Positions 1-10,840 of a DNA stretch of 64,000 nt are shown in pieces (the first letter of the stretch is position 1; each line of letters begins with the position of its first letter). The notes under the pieces are model-generated. The model was not told the DNA's origin, searched no databases, and worked only from the letters and a program-made list of their open reading frames with translations. The DNA lies in NCBI GenBank assembly GCA_943735955.1, contig OX030958.1, positions 7,487,126-7,551,125 on the forward strand, read 5' to 3'. A program made the translations under genes and the position numbers. This DNA is from Piscicola geometra. Its lineage: Eukaryota > Annelida > Clitellata > Hirudinida > Piscicolidae.

Positions 1-3000
1 ACAACTGAAACAGCATTGTTTCTTCCATTTTTGCTCGTAGCATTCTTTTGACCGTAAAAAGGAACATACAGACTCGTTTTCACAGTCAGGTTCTTGGGTA
101 AATGCGTAAGTGAGAAAGATTATTTTAACATGTTGGTAATGAAGAAAAAGTATTTTATTTGTTTAATTAATGAAACAATGGTTAAGCCTTGAAGTCTCAA
201 AAAACCACCCAAAGTATTTTTTAGAGAAATTAATCTTTTTTAAGTGATAGTTGCGATGTTAAAACTTATTTATTTATTTAAAAAGTATTATTATTTAAAG
301 TTACAGAACGTAAATTTTAATTATTTTTTATAGAATTGAAGCAGTTATTCGTTAGAAAAGCTTGAATGCTTTGTAATGTGTCTTTGGAGATCTTGTTCTA
401 CCATAAATTTCATGTATAAGGCGTACTGGGTTTTTAAAGTAAATTTGAAAGTAAAAGAATTGCGCTTTATACATTCGGTCCTGAATAACCATCGAGCCAG
501 GGTAGTGATGAAAGTACATAATCAAATGGGTAGGGAGGATAGTAGGAAAGAGTGGAGGCTTGGAGGAATGCTTTATGCTGACGACATCCTAGTGACGGCG
601 GGAAATGAAGATAATATGAAGATTGTGTTAGAGGATGTACTGGAGGTGTTGGAGGAATATGGAATGAAACTGAATGAAGAGAAATCTAAAGTTGTGGAAC
701 TGGTTGGTAACACAGGAATGGAAGGATGTAAAGAATGGGTAATTAGAGGTAGGACCATACGAAAATGTGATGAGGTAAGGTATTTAGGATTAAAGCTTAA
801 AGGGGGAAAAAAGGGGGGGATTGATCAATTTAGTGACATGATGAAAAACGTTGGAAGCCTAACCGGCATGGTAAAATATGGAGCAAAAAGGTCGGCGATT
901 TGTTTTATTGTGGGCAGGGAGGCATGGAAAAGCTTGATTTTAGGAAAGTTAATGTATGGTGTTGCAGCAGTTGGTTTGTCAGCTAAAGAGAAAAAGAAGA
1001 TAGAGGTTTTGCAGACTAAGTTTGGGAGATGAATAGGGGGGGTAGAGACTAGTGTAAGAAATGTCGTAGTACATGGTGAAACAGCCTGGAGTACATTCTG
1101 AGAAAGAGAGGGTAAGGTCACGACAGATTTTGTGATTAGGACATTAGAGGAGGAAGATATAGTAGGAAGAGTAGGTAGAGCATGTGTAGAGGAGAAAGGT
1201 AAGAAATCTAAATCGTGGAGAGGTGTGGCCAACTTAGGAAAAACATTGGGTGTGGAGGTTATGAGCAGAATGGAACGTGGAGGGAAAGGCGCACGAGCAG
1301 GAGTGTTTATGATGGGCGTTTCAGAAAGGGAGGTTGGATGGATGGGGGGAAGGAAACTAGTAAAGAGGATCCAACAAAGGGGAAGGGAAGAATGGGGGAA
1401 TAAGATACAGGAAAGTGAAAGACTGAAAAAGATACCGTGAGAAGAAGTCAGAAAGCAGGAAGTTGGAAAAGTATTTAGATGGTTCAGATGGAGCGAAAGT
1501 TAGGATGATGTGTAGGGGGGATAGCTTGACGGTAAGGAATAATGAAATTGTACGCTGGAAGTATGAGAAGGAGGATAGGAAATGTGTTTGTGGGGAGGAA
1601 GAGAATGAGAGGCACGTTTTGCTAGAGTGTGGGTTGTATGAAGAGTGGAGAGAAGAATGGATGACGGTTTGGAGAAGGGAGCGTGGAAAACAGGACCCGA
1701 TGGAAGGGGTCCTTGGTTACCAGGAAGAGGATCGGAGGATGGAAGAAGTGGTGCTGAGAAGTGTGGGAGCGATCTGGAGACAGAGGGAGAGAAGAGAAAG
1801 GGGGAGATGAAGAAAAAGATATGAAGTGTCGAGACAAAGGCACTATAAAGACTACTAATACTATACATGGTGTTTTAGGGTAAAATTTAAATACACTGCT
1901 TTCAGTGCCTGAAAAAGATGCTTAAACTAATTATTGAAATAATCGGGATCGACAGAATTTTCTGAAAACTAAACCTTTAAAGGGTTTTCATTTGTTATCA
2001 ACATTGTTGTTATGACTTTTCTTTTGATTGTTTTATGAGACTATAAAAAGAAATTGAATAATTTTATGTGAAAATGGAAAATTACTGGCTTTGTATTCAA
2101 TATAAGTTCCAGCATCTGAAAAACAATTTTGTCAAATAATTTTAAATATAAAATTTTCATTAAATTAGTAGGGAGTTGTTATAATGAATGAGTAACAAAT
2201 AAGCATAATTTTATAAAATAATTCTGAAATTTGGTAAGTTCAAAAAATGAGGCCAAGTCACGTTCACAAAATTTATAGCCCTAAATCACGGATAATGAAA
2301 ACACCAACCACAATAACTCACCGGTCTTGTTATACTGCAGCTTGCACGTTAAGCAGCAATCATCATTCATTCCTTGAAGGCGGCATAAAGGGGGATGCGC
2401 TCTCACGTTTATTTCACAGTCGTCTGTTTTGTCTCCATACTCGCAGCCTTTGAAATCTGTGCAGTCAGGTGGTAAATGATGCTTTGCAACTTTTCAGTAG
2501 ACTTTTCAACTTATGAACTTAAAAATCCTTTAAAAAACATTTGGTACGAAGCTTCACCGGGTCGATAGAGCTTCGAGCAGGTTTGGCAGCATTTTGACCG
2601 AGCAAGACTTTGGTAGCAGAAGCGACTAGCGACTGTTGCTACTTCTGCACAAGTAGTGTCACCGAAATATTCCGTAATCTTCCATTTGTAATCTCCATGC
2701 ACACATTGGTCTGTGGTGGATGGTTGCATTGATAAATGTTGGAAAAGAAATATATTCAAAAGTTATAATTTTGTGCAAACATATCTTCGTGTACGTAATA
2801 AAAAACACCCTAAAGAAATGACAACTTTGCATTTAAACAAAGTTTTAATATTCTGCCTGCCACTTCAACACATCCTTCAATATAAACTAACCTCCCTTCC
2901 TCCTCACCATCATCAGCGCTGGGCGCTCTTTGATCTCTGACGCAAGAGTGGCCAAGACACCACTTCTTGTCGCCACACGGAGTCCCATCGGCTGCAGTCT

Positions 3001-6000
3001 GCCGGCCGTGCCTGCCGCAGTCTTTCTTCAACGGACGGTAGCATTCGAGAGCTATGCAAACATCCAGTTTGTCTTGCTTCAGAATTGAAAATGACGTTTA
3101 GTTAGTATAAGAAACAAATTAAATTCCAAGATATTTAAATAATTTATTTATAAATTTAATTTATTTATTTATAAATTTAATTTATTTATTTATAAATTTA
3201 ATTTATTTATTTATAAATTTAATTTATTTATTTATAAATTTAATTTATTTATTTATACATTTAATTTATTTATTTATAAATTTATTTAATTTATTTATAA
3301 ATTTAATTAATTTATGTATAAATTTAATTAATTTACTTATAAATTTAATTAATTTATTTTTAAATTAAATTAATTTATTTTCAAATTAAATTAATTTATT
3401 TTTAAATTTAATTGATTTATTTATAAATTTAATTAATTTATTTATAAATTTAATTAATTTATTTATAAATTTAATTAATTTATTTATAAATTTAATTAAT
3501 TTATTTATAAATTTAATTAATTTATTTATAAATTTAATTAATTTGTTTATAAATTAGATTAATTTATTTATAAATTAGATTAATTTATTTATAAATTAAA
3601 TTAATTTATTTATAAATTAAATTAATTTATTTATAAATTAAATTAATTTATTTATAAATTAAATTAATTTATTTATAAATTAAATTAATTTATTTATAAA
3701 TTAAATTAATTTATTTATAAATTAAATTAATTTATTTATAAATTAAATTAATTCATTTATAAATTAAATTAATTCATTTATAAATTAAATTAATTTATTT
3801 ATAAATTAAATTAATTTATTTATAAATTAAATTAATTTATTTATAAATTTAATTGAGTTATTTTTAAATTTAATTAATTTATTTATAAATTTAATTGATT
3901 TATTTATAAATTTAATTTATTTATTTATAAATTTAATTTATTTATTTATAAATCTAATTAATTTATTTATAAGTTTAATTTTCTAATTTATAAATTTAAT
4001 TTATTTGTTCATACATTTAATTTATTTATTTATAAATTTAATGTTACAAATAAATAAATGCTTCAAAAAGCATAAAGTTAAACTAGAGATGTAATACGAT
4101 CACGTAAGATTTGTAAAGCTTTTAGTAAAAGCGATTAATAATTTGGAACTTATTCCTTTAACGTTCCAAGTCACCCACTCCACAAAAGAAGGATTCAGTC
4201 TCATACAACTGTTTGCACTGGTCGTCGAGTGAGAATTGTTGGCCAAAGAGAAGATCGCCATGGTGCAGGTCTTGTGGCGCTGTTGGCTCGTTCAAAAGAC
4301 AGTTCTTATCCCTTCTTGTGTATGAGAAAACAGGGTTGAAATAAAGAGGTATTTTTATGAGATTATCTTGAAAATAAAAAAAAGCAAGCATTTATGGGTT
4401 TTTTCTAAAAATAAAAAACATATAGAAGTACCCATTGATGCTGTCGAGCGTCATCTTGAAGTAGGCGATTGAGCAGGGCGAGAAGAAACGGAGGTTCGAA
4501 GGATTTACCGCGTCCAAAAGCAACTTTGACATGATGTTGTTATCATTTCCCCGACAGTCATCACCATCGCCATCATGTCTGGCGCCCAAACTGAAAGAAA
4601 CAAAATGTAGAAGATTGTTTTAACATTTATGGCTAAAAACTCGTAAAAAAACAATTAATTGAAACTACTTTTGTAATAAATTACTTACACATGACCAAGC
4701 TCGTGGGTAATGGTGAAAATGAGTTCAGGCTGAGCTGAATGGGCAATTATGGCTAGAGAATCGTCTGTACAAATGGCTTCAAACTTTGCTACTCCTGATG
4801 CTTCGTTCATATCTAAGCTGAGAATCACAGATTTGGGTAAGATTAATCGATACATTTGCAAGGAGAGAGTGTTGACAGTAGTGATTAGTTAGAACTTTTA
4901 ATTATTTCAAAATGAGTTTCAATAATTTTCTATAACTTCACTCGAAATGAACTTTACAAATATCCATTAGCTCAATAAAGTTAAAAAAGTAAAATATAGT
5001 TTAAAAAATTAAAAACCTACTTTCCCATAAATATAACAACATCAAAATGGTCGTTCGCTTTTGAAGCTTTGTAATATCCTTGTGACAATTTCATGGCATC
5101 TTTGTAATTAATCTTAAATGGCGCTGACGTCACTTGTGTACTGTCTCCATCCGCGAAAATCGACTGGTTCTTAGTTCATTGGGGAAAAACTTGTTAGATT
5201 TTTTATAATTCATATAGAAAAACTTTCAAGTTTTATATGTTTTATGTTTTACATATATATATATATATATATATAAATTAGAGCAATTACAGTTGATTAT
5301 CTTCTAAAATTTCATTAATTTGTTATAACCAAAAAATAGGCAATACAAGAATTATAAAGTAAATACTCACTTTATCGAAATACATCTATAAATTTAATGT
5401 ACAAACATAAAAAAAAAATTTTTTGATACGGAAATTTAATGCCAAGCTTTACATTAAGTTTCATTCTTTGTTAGTTTAAACAAGAACCGTTTCAATGTAG
5501 AACTTTGAAAGATGCAGTGAGATGGAGAAGTCGGGTCGCTTGATTCTTCGAAAGTTTTCGTCTACCTGAAAAACCGTGTGACGACTTAAAAAATAAATAA
5601 AATAGATTTAATTATATTTATCAAATTATTTTATTTTATTTTTCCATGCATATATTGGTTAGTATTTAAAAAGAATTAATAGTATACTTCGAATATATTT
5701 TTATTTCTGAAATGTTCCAGTAATACGTAGTATAATTATATGAAAAATTTAAAATTTCTATCAGTATCTTGAATTTTAATTCTATTTTAGTTTAGTCATG
5801 ATTATTCAATTGACTGAACATCATCCGATCAGAATTGGCACTGACTTTCTTGATTGTGTACGAGTAGAAGTCCTTGATGAAGGCGAGAGCAGCCTGAACA
5901 CTGCCATTGTGGTACTCCAGCCATCTGTGCGGTTGTTGTTGTTGTTATTGCTTTTAGTTCTTTGTTCCTAATCCGCATGACCGAACCATTCCGGTCTCAT

Positions 6001-8766
6001 GCGGAGAAGGTAGGTGAACACCTCCCCCCCTCTCTCTCTCAGAGCCTCATCGCATTGATCAGTGTGGATGAGCTCCTGAAGCACCTCTTTTGCAGACTTT
6101 TTGTTGGCTTCACCTGTGAGTTCACTGAACAGCTGAAGTGCAAGTGTCTCTTCCCATGGTTTAGGTCTGATGCGAGTGAAAGGTTCTCGAATGACCTCAT
6201 TGCCTGTGATCTGGGCCAATGCACTTCTGGAGTCCTCTCGCCAGCCTTTGTTTCGCCTGAAGCGATTCGGAACATGCTTGTCAGCTGTCACACGTAGTGG
6301 GTGGTGTTCATCCAGCCTCAGCGTTCTCTCCTAGGCTTTCAGAGTCCGCATACAACCCTTAATCCTTACCGGAACAATGTTTGCTTCACACCACACTCTC
6401 TTCATCGGGGCATATCCTGGTTAGCCAAGCGATGATTTTTGCCGCTCTCTTCTGTTCCCTTTCCAGAAGATCAAAGTTGGAAGCACTTATCCAGGGCATC
6501 CAGCTGGCGGCAGAATACCAGAGTACTGACTCTACCGTGGCGTTGTAAACCTTCTTCAGTGTCGCAAATTCACATCCCCAGTCCTTACCAGTGAGTGCTG
6601 CGATCACCTTAGTCCTTTCACGCATGGATGCTGCCACCATTTGGACGTGCTTACCAAAATTGAGACCATTGTCGATTGTCACACCAAGATACCTCTGTGG
6701 CTGCTGAAACTTTCTAGTCCTGTTGTTGTTGTTGTCATCGTTGTGGTGGTGGCGCATTGTGGTTGTTGTTGTCGTTGTTTTCGTCATGGTGATTGATTTG
6801 AGGCTTGTTGCTACTGAAACATTTATTTCTGAGTAATTGTGCCATAGCAAGTTAAGAGAGATGTTGCCAAACAATTAAACCTCATGTGCTCCGAAACATC
6901 GTGTAGCTTTAAGAAAAAACGCTTTTATTTCATTAATTTCATTTATATTTTATCAGAACCACTCCACTTCAACACCAATGACTTGAATACTCTTGCAAGA
7001 AAATAGCAAGGTTGTCTACTTGAATATCATTTTAATTTAAACATTTAAAAAAGCAAGAAAATAGTAAGGGTGCCACTGACTTGAAGTAGAGAGTGTAGTC
7101 GATGTGCAGTAATACCTCAACAGTCAAGTTTTGGTGGTCAGGGGCAAGTTCCACGTTTGAAGAATAAGAGCTACCGGCTTAAAAATAATTATCTTTTAAA
7201 CATTTAAAAAGGCATTTTAATAATTAAATTGTTAAAATGGAAAAAAGAATTGAGCTATTGAAAAATATTCATAGCAAACGTTATTTAACGGGTTCTAAAT
7301 TATACTGGTTCTAGGTAAACCAATCGTTAATCGATGTACGCTTAAGCGTCTTATATGTGAAGTCTTTTACTTTTACAATAAAGAGATGAGACCTACATTT
7401 GTTGTGATCAATCGAAAACTAGAAAAATACGGAAGTATTTCAAACCAATTTGCATTAAGGATTCGGAAGTGACGGTGTAGGAAACATTATTCAAAATTAA
7501 TTCATCTTTTCTCACATTTGGTCTCAAATTCATGTTTTCAGAAGTGGGGAACATATGATGGTACACTTTCTTTACATAATAGTATCCTTTCTGTTGAGAT
7601 GTTTTTCCATACAATCAATGTTATCTCTAATGATGTATAGCTATTTGTAAACTTATTAAAAAATTTTACTCAAAATCAAAAGTAAAAATTATTTCGAAAT
7701 TCTGAAAAAATGATAAGTAATTATTTATTTATTTGTTGCTTTGCATGAATTTCATTAACTAAACGCAAGTTGAGAGGCCACTCACATACTCAAATCCTCC
7801 ACCCTTTCTCTTCCTGATCACGAAGTTGCCATAGCCATAATCGCGAGAATAGTTTCCGTAATTGCCTCTGAGGTCTTGCGAAACTAAACTGAGCGCTATA
7901 TCAGAGGTGGCGTAGTGGAGGGGTATGTGGAGGGAGAGGGAGACGGGCAGGCCATCTTGGTTGAGAACCATCTCATTTTCAATGATCTCTTCGAAAGAGT
8001 AAAAATAAAGGAATAATAAATATTTTTTTACATATTTGTAACAGTTTTAATACCGTCAACCGATTTTATAAGTTTTTTCACTGAAATGTGTGAAAATAGC
8101 AATAACTGTCATGTAAAACATATGTTATTAGTTTTAATAATTTTGGAATTAATTTTCTTGATGAGAAATGCGGCAGCGGGTTTACAAAAACAAGTTCACA
8201 ACGTCAATGAACTGAAAAAGCGACTGCTGATGGTCTGAAGGGGTTTGAGCAACGCGTCATCAAGGATGCATTGACGAAGGGCGCAAACTTCTGCGTGCCT
8301 GGGTTCAAGCAAGACACTTGGAGTAATTTTTTCAGCAGTTACTTGTTGTTTCTTTAATAGTTTCATTTCATTTATTGAATTCAGAAAAGTTAAAAATATG
8401 TATTTTAAATCACAGTTATCCCTATTTTACACTTGTTTTTAGTTTCAAAAAAGTTTTAAAACAAGGACAGAGAAAATAATGTTTATAAAACATTGTCTTG
8501 CATCCATTTGTGAAATTTTTCAAAAATAGTTTGACCATTGCCGAAGTTATAAACAAATACACAGTGGCATGTTTTAATATCGACTACAGTGTATATTATG
8601 ACATTTTATCTGATCAATTAATTGAAATAACTATTTTAATGGTTCGAAATCAATTTTTTTAATAAAGCAAGATTACTAGGCTCCCCCTAAAACCTCTAGT
8701 ACCTTTCTGGGCTTGAGAACAACGCAAAAGAAAGAACACGGACACAAACAACCCTGTTAAAAACAT
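1..8766 (-). CDS. Reprolysin (M12B) ADAMTS-like secreted metalloprotease, copy A; 3' end beyond window
   Basis: Predicted secreted zinc endopeptidase. The gene runs right to left; exon 14 is cut by the window start and exon 15 is missing. Exons: E1 8703-8766, E2 7786-7988, E3 7431-7590, E4 7081-7177, E5 5846-5924, E6 5488-5565, E7 5021-5169, E8 4689-4817, E9 4432-4590, E10 4175-4314, E11 2908-3072, E12 2558-2710, E13 2322-2447, E14 1-92. E1 encodes a hydrophobic signal peptide beginning MFLTGLFVSVFFLL. The zinc site HELGHVLGARHD spans the E8/E9 junction, followed by a Met-turn NIMS. E10-E11 match the ADAMTS disintegrin-like domain (ADGTPCG, KWCLGHSCV). E12 onward are PLAC-like modules ending CCxxC. 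No frame break is seen. E1-E9 form a subtype shared with copy B. Introns hold a private LINE, a private AT minisatellite, a shared LINE fragment and a mariner remnant. Splice sites are inferred by eye; the family call is firm. Confidence 0.82.
475..1861 (+). mobile_element. 5'-truncated non-LTR retrotransposon (LINE), private to unit A
   Basis: A 1.39-kb insertion in intron 13 of gene A, absent at the same site in units B, C and D. It is flanked by a 7-bp target-site duplication TATACAT (468-474 and 1862-1868). The plus strand encodes the C-terminal half of a reverse transcriptase with the catalytic YADD box (about 574-585, MLYADDILVTAG). It then has a broken C-terminal region with a Cys/His cluster (CVCGEEENERHVLLEC, about 1590-1637) typical of LINE ORF2 ends. 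Stops and frameshifts near 1030, 1100 and 1438 show it is dead. There is no poly(A); the 3' end is CTACTAATAC. Confidence 0.85.
3130..4045. repeat. AT-rich minisatellite, about 21-bp unit, unit A only
   Basis: About 40 imperfect copies of a 21-bp motif of the type TTAATTTATTTATAAATTAAA fill intron 10 of gene A. Units B, C and D have only one or two motif copies at the same place (for example 14,620-14,660). The expansion therefore happened after duplication. The array has sub-blocks with different variants (AATTTAATTTATTT, AAATTAAATTAATTT). Confidence 0.9.
5931..6884 (-). mobile_element. LINE 3' fragment (I/Ingi- or jockey-like) in intron 4 of gene A
   Basis: The minus strand encodes a LINE ORF2 C-terminal region (YLGVTIDNGLNFGKHVQ, then SVLWYSAASWMPW and LEREQKRAAKII), frameshifted near 6,400. 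Its 3' end is a short (CAA)n tail at 5,931-5,950. A 5-bp direct repeat TGTGC (5926-5930 and 6885-6889) could be the target-site duplication. The tail lies 7 nt from the exon 5 splice acceptor of the host gene. Confidence 0.75.
8194..8326 (+). pseudogene. Mariner/Tc-like transposase C-terminal remnant (unit A)
   Basis: Lies in intron 1 of gene A on the opposite strand. Read with two frame changes, it gives VHNVNELKKRLLMVW-like, then FEQRVIKDA, then CIDEGRKLLRAWVQARHLE and a stop. This is the typical end of a Tc1/mariner-superfamily transposase (family knowledge: an LxxRL...W...I...WRxRL.ACV tail). Too short and broken to act. Confidence 0.6.
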
Positions 8767-8986
8767 CGTTGTTATCTGCCGAAAATTACGGTTTCTAATG
8801 ATATTTTCAAATCCAAAACTTTTAAATATCCCTTGAAAGAACAGTAGTGCTTTGTTCAACTGTAATAAAGAAATATAAAGTTATAAGTTTCTTTTATGAT
8901 ATTAATCAATAATGTTATCAAAATTTATTACGAGTCACGTAATGAAAATGGAATGATTTGTGAGAAAAGTTTTGATTGTTGGGAAT

Positions 8987-9338
8987 TCAAAAAAAGAATA
9001 GCATAAAAAATCGCAGATTATTCTGGAACAAATGCAGCTCATTCAGGCTACCTAGCATGAAAGACTTTGGCAATGGGAGAGTTATCTGTAGAAGAGTAGT
9101 TTCATCCATAAAGAATAATTATTATTTTGTTAAAAATTAAATTTAAGATTTAAATATACAAGTTTTTGGACAACAGTGATAAATACAGTTTATTTCAAAT
9201 ACTTACTTTTTCATCAGTCCTTCCATATAACAGCATCTTCTGTACGATCCACTCTCCAAGAATCTTCTCCTCTGGCATGAACCGCCTCTCGTTTCTCGAG
9301 AAAGCTACTGTCATCCTTGCCGGGTGTCTGCTTGCCAT
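8987..9338 (-). pseudogene. Truncated O-methyltransferase fragment fused to an unrelated 44-codon exon (unit A)
   Basis: 9,018-9,176 is homologous to 42,532-42,740 of the intact O-methyltransferase gene. It keeps the exon 3 acceptor and the start of that exon (ITLPLPKSFMLGSLNELHLF), then breaks at a deletion junction and reaches a stop at 8,987. Upstream lies an open 44-codon exon at 9,207-9,338, from ATG (MASRHPARMTVAF...) to a strong donor (GTAAGT). Its frame phase fits the O-methyltransferase acceptor, giving a possible 76-aa chimera. I do not recognise the 44-aa exon. Catalytic motifs of the methyltransferase are absent. Confidence 0.6.
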
Positions 9339-9501
9339 AGCCCTTTTTGCCGTCAGTTGTCTGATTTTGATGATTTTTTTTCTTTAAATTCTTTTGCATA
9401 AAAAGAAGATAAACCAGGAAATTCGAAAAGTTTATGATTGAAAAAAAATGTATATATATAATTCGAAAGTCAAAAAAATTGTGGATATGTTTTTTTATAT
9501 T

Positions 9502-9651
9502 GGCTTGGCTGAGCAGAAGAAAAATGGAAAAAAGACTTATCAGGCTCGTTTTTTACCTTTGATGATAAAAAACTAGAATATATAATGTAAAAAGATAACT
9601 GAATAAAGAAATCTAGTTTGAGATACAACTTTATTTGCTTAGTGATGAATT
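9502..9651 (+). repeat. Direct repeat left of hAT remnant (U2)
   Basis: About 150 bp (from GGCTTGGCTGAGCAGAAG to TTAGTGATGAATTG), repeated in the same orientation at 11,305-11,455. Equivalent pairs occur in U3 (20,210-20,359 and about 22,010-22,160) and U4 (30,822-30,971 and about 32,622-32,772). Confidence 0.75.
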
Positions 9652-10840
9652 GCATCCGCTTGCATTGTTTTTCCACTGTTCTGCACACTGTGCAAAACTT
9701 GTTGCCCAGCACACAGCTGCCGCAAATCCCTTTGTGATCAATTCACTTCAGTTTGTCCAAGAGTTAGGTGCCTTGTTCAGGGAAGGTCAAGAAGCAGTTT
9801 AGGGATGCTTTAGTGTCTCTTATAATTGACTTTCCTGATGAGCCACTGAATAAAAAGTATAGTATAAAACTTCTTTGTCCTACAAGATGGCTAACCAGAG
9901 TATCTGCAGTGTCTTTTGTGCTTGAACATTATGAAGTGGTACTTGGTAGCTAAGAATCATTTGTTTCCATTAGTGCTGCTGATAAAACAGCTGTAAAGGC
10001 TCGAGTCTTTTTTCATCAAGGCACTACTGCACTGGCCCTCAAGGTAGTTGTTTTGGTGTTCTCACTTCTGGAACAGTTAAACAAGTCGTTGCAATCAGCA
10101 AGTGCCAAGCTCAGTGGAATGGTTGCAGCAACTGATTGTGTTGTGCAAGAGCTGCGTCGCCTACGATCAGATGAACAGTTTAACGCCATTTTCAGAGTAG
10201 TCAGCAGTATGTTTTAGGCATATGATCTTGAGCCGATTGCTGTACCTCGGGTGCGAAAGCCGCCACAAAAGTATTACGCGCTGGGCCCAGCTTATGTAGC
10301 AACAACACCAGAGGAACATTATCGAGCAGCATATTACGCTGTCATAGACATTGCAATCATGCAACTCACAAAAAGGTTCAATCGAGATTCTTCTGGTTTG
10401 CGTTCATACTTGCAGCTGGAGACAATGTTGCTGAGTGGTGAAGTGAACTAGGGTATTTGCAAGCAGTACCGTGAGTTAAATGAAACTTGTCTTTGTTCAG
10501 AGTTAGCTATGTTCAAAGACCAGAATGAATACAGAACTTTAGCACAATCGCAAAAAATAATGCAAGCTATGATCACGGAAGCCAGACATCTGTTTCCTTA
10601 GATTGAAAGATTGATCAGGTTGATGCTTGTGTCTCCACAGCGTCATGTCCTGCAGAAGGATCTTTTAGTGCTTTGAGGCGTCTTAAGACTTGGTTGCGTG
10701 CACCTATGACACAGCCTCGCTTAAATTCACTGGCCGTTTGTCATGCACATCAGGATATACTTGGCAGTCTGAATTTAAAAAGGTTAGCAGAAGAATTTGC
10801 TATTCGGTCAGACATTCAAAGGGGTCTTTTTGGAAATTGA
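9650..10840 (+). pseudogene. Degenerate hAT-family transposase (ZMYM1-like), spacer of U2
   Basis: Plus-strand reading gives hAT/ZMYM1-like blocks in order: CSAHCAKLVAQHTAAANPF, then LLCPTRWLTRVSAVSFVLEHYEV, the latter a typical hAT CPTRW block, and finally a C-terminal dimerisation block (EGSFSALRRLKTWLRAPM, RLNSLAVCHAHQD). In-frame stops and at least one frameshift interrupt it at about 9,950, 10,216, 10,449, 10,600 and 10,640. The BED finger and N-terminal half are missing. Direct repeats of about 150 bp flank it (9,502-9,651 and 11,305-11,455). Confidence 0.8.

Noticed and set aside
2247..2453. Plus-strand 68-aa ORF repeated in every unit (also at 13,722, 24,428, 35,041)
   Set aside because: Antisense shadow of metalloprotease exon 13.
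3130..4045. CRISPR-like or satellite-centromere array
   Set aside because: Contiguous imperfect AT motif with no spacers, limited to one intron in a eukaryotic locus.
9166..9387. Plus-strand 73-aa ORF with a hydrophobic tail
   Set aside because: Conserved only because the unit is duplicated; the opposite strand offers the better-supported exon with an ATG and a consensus donor.
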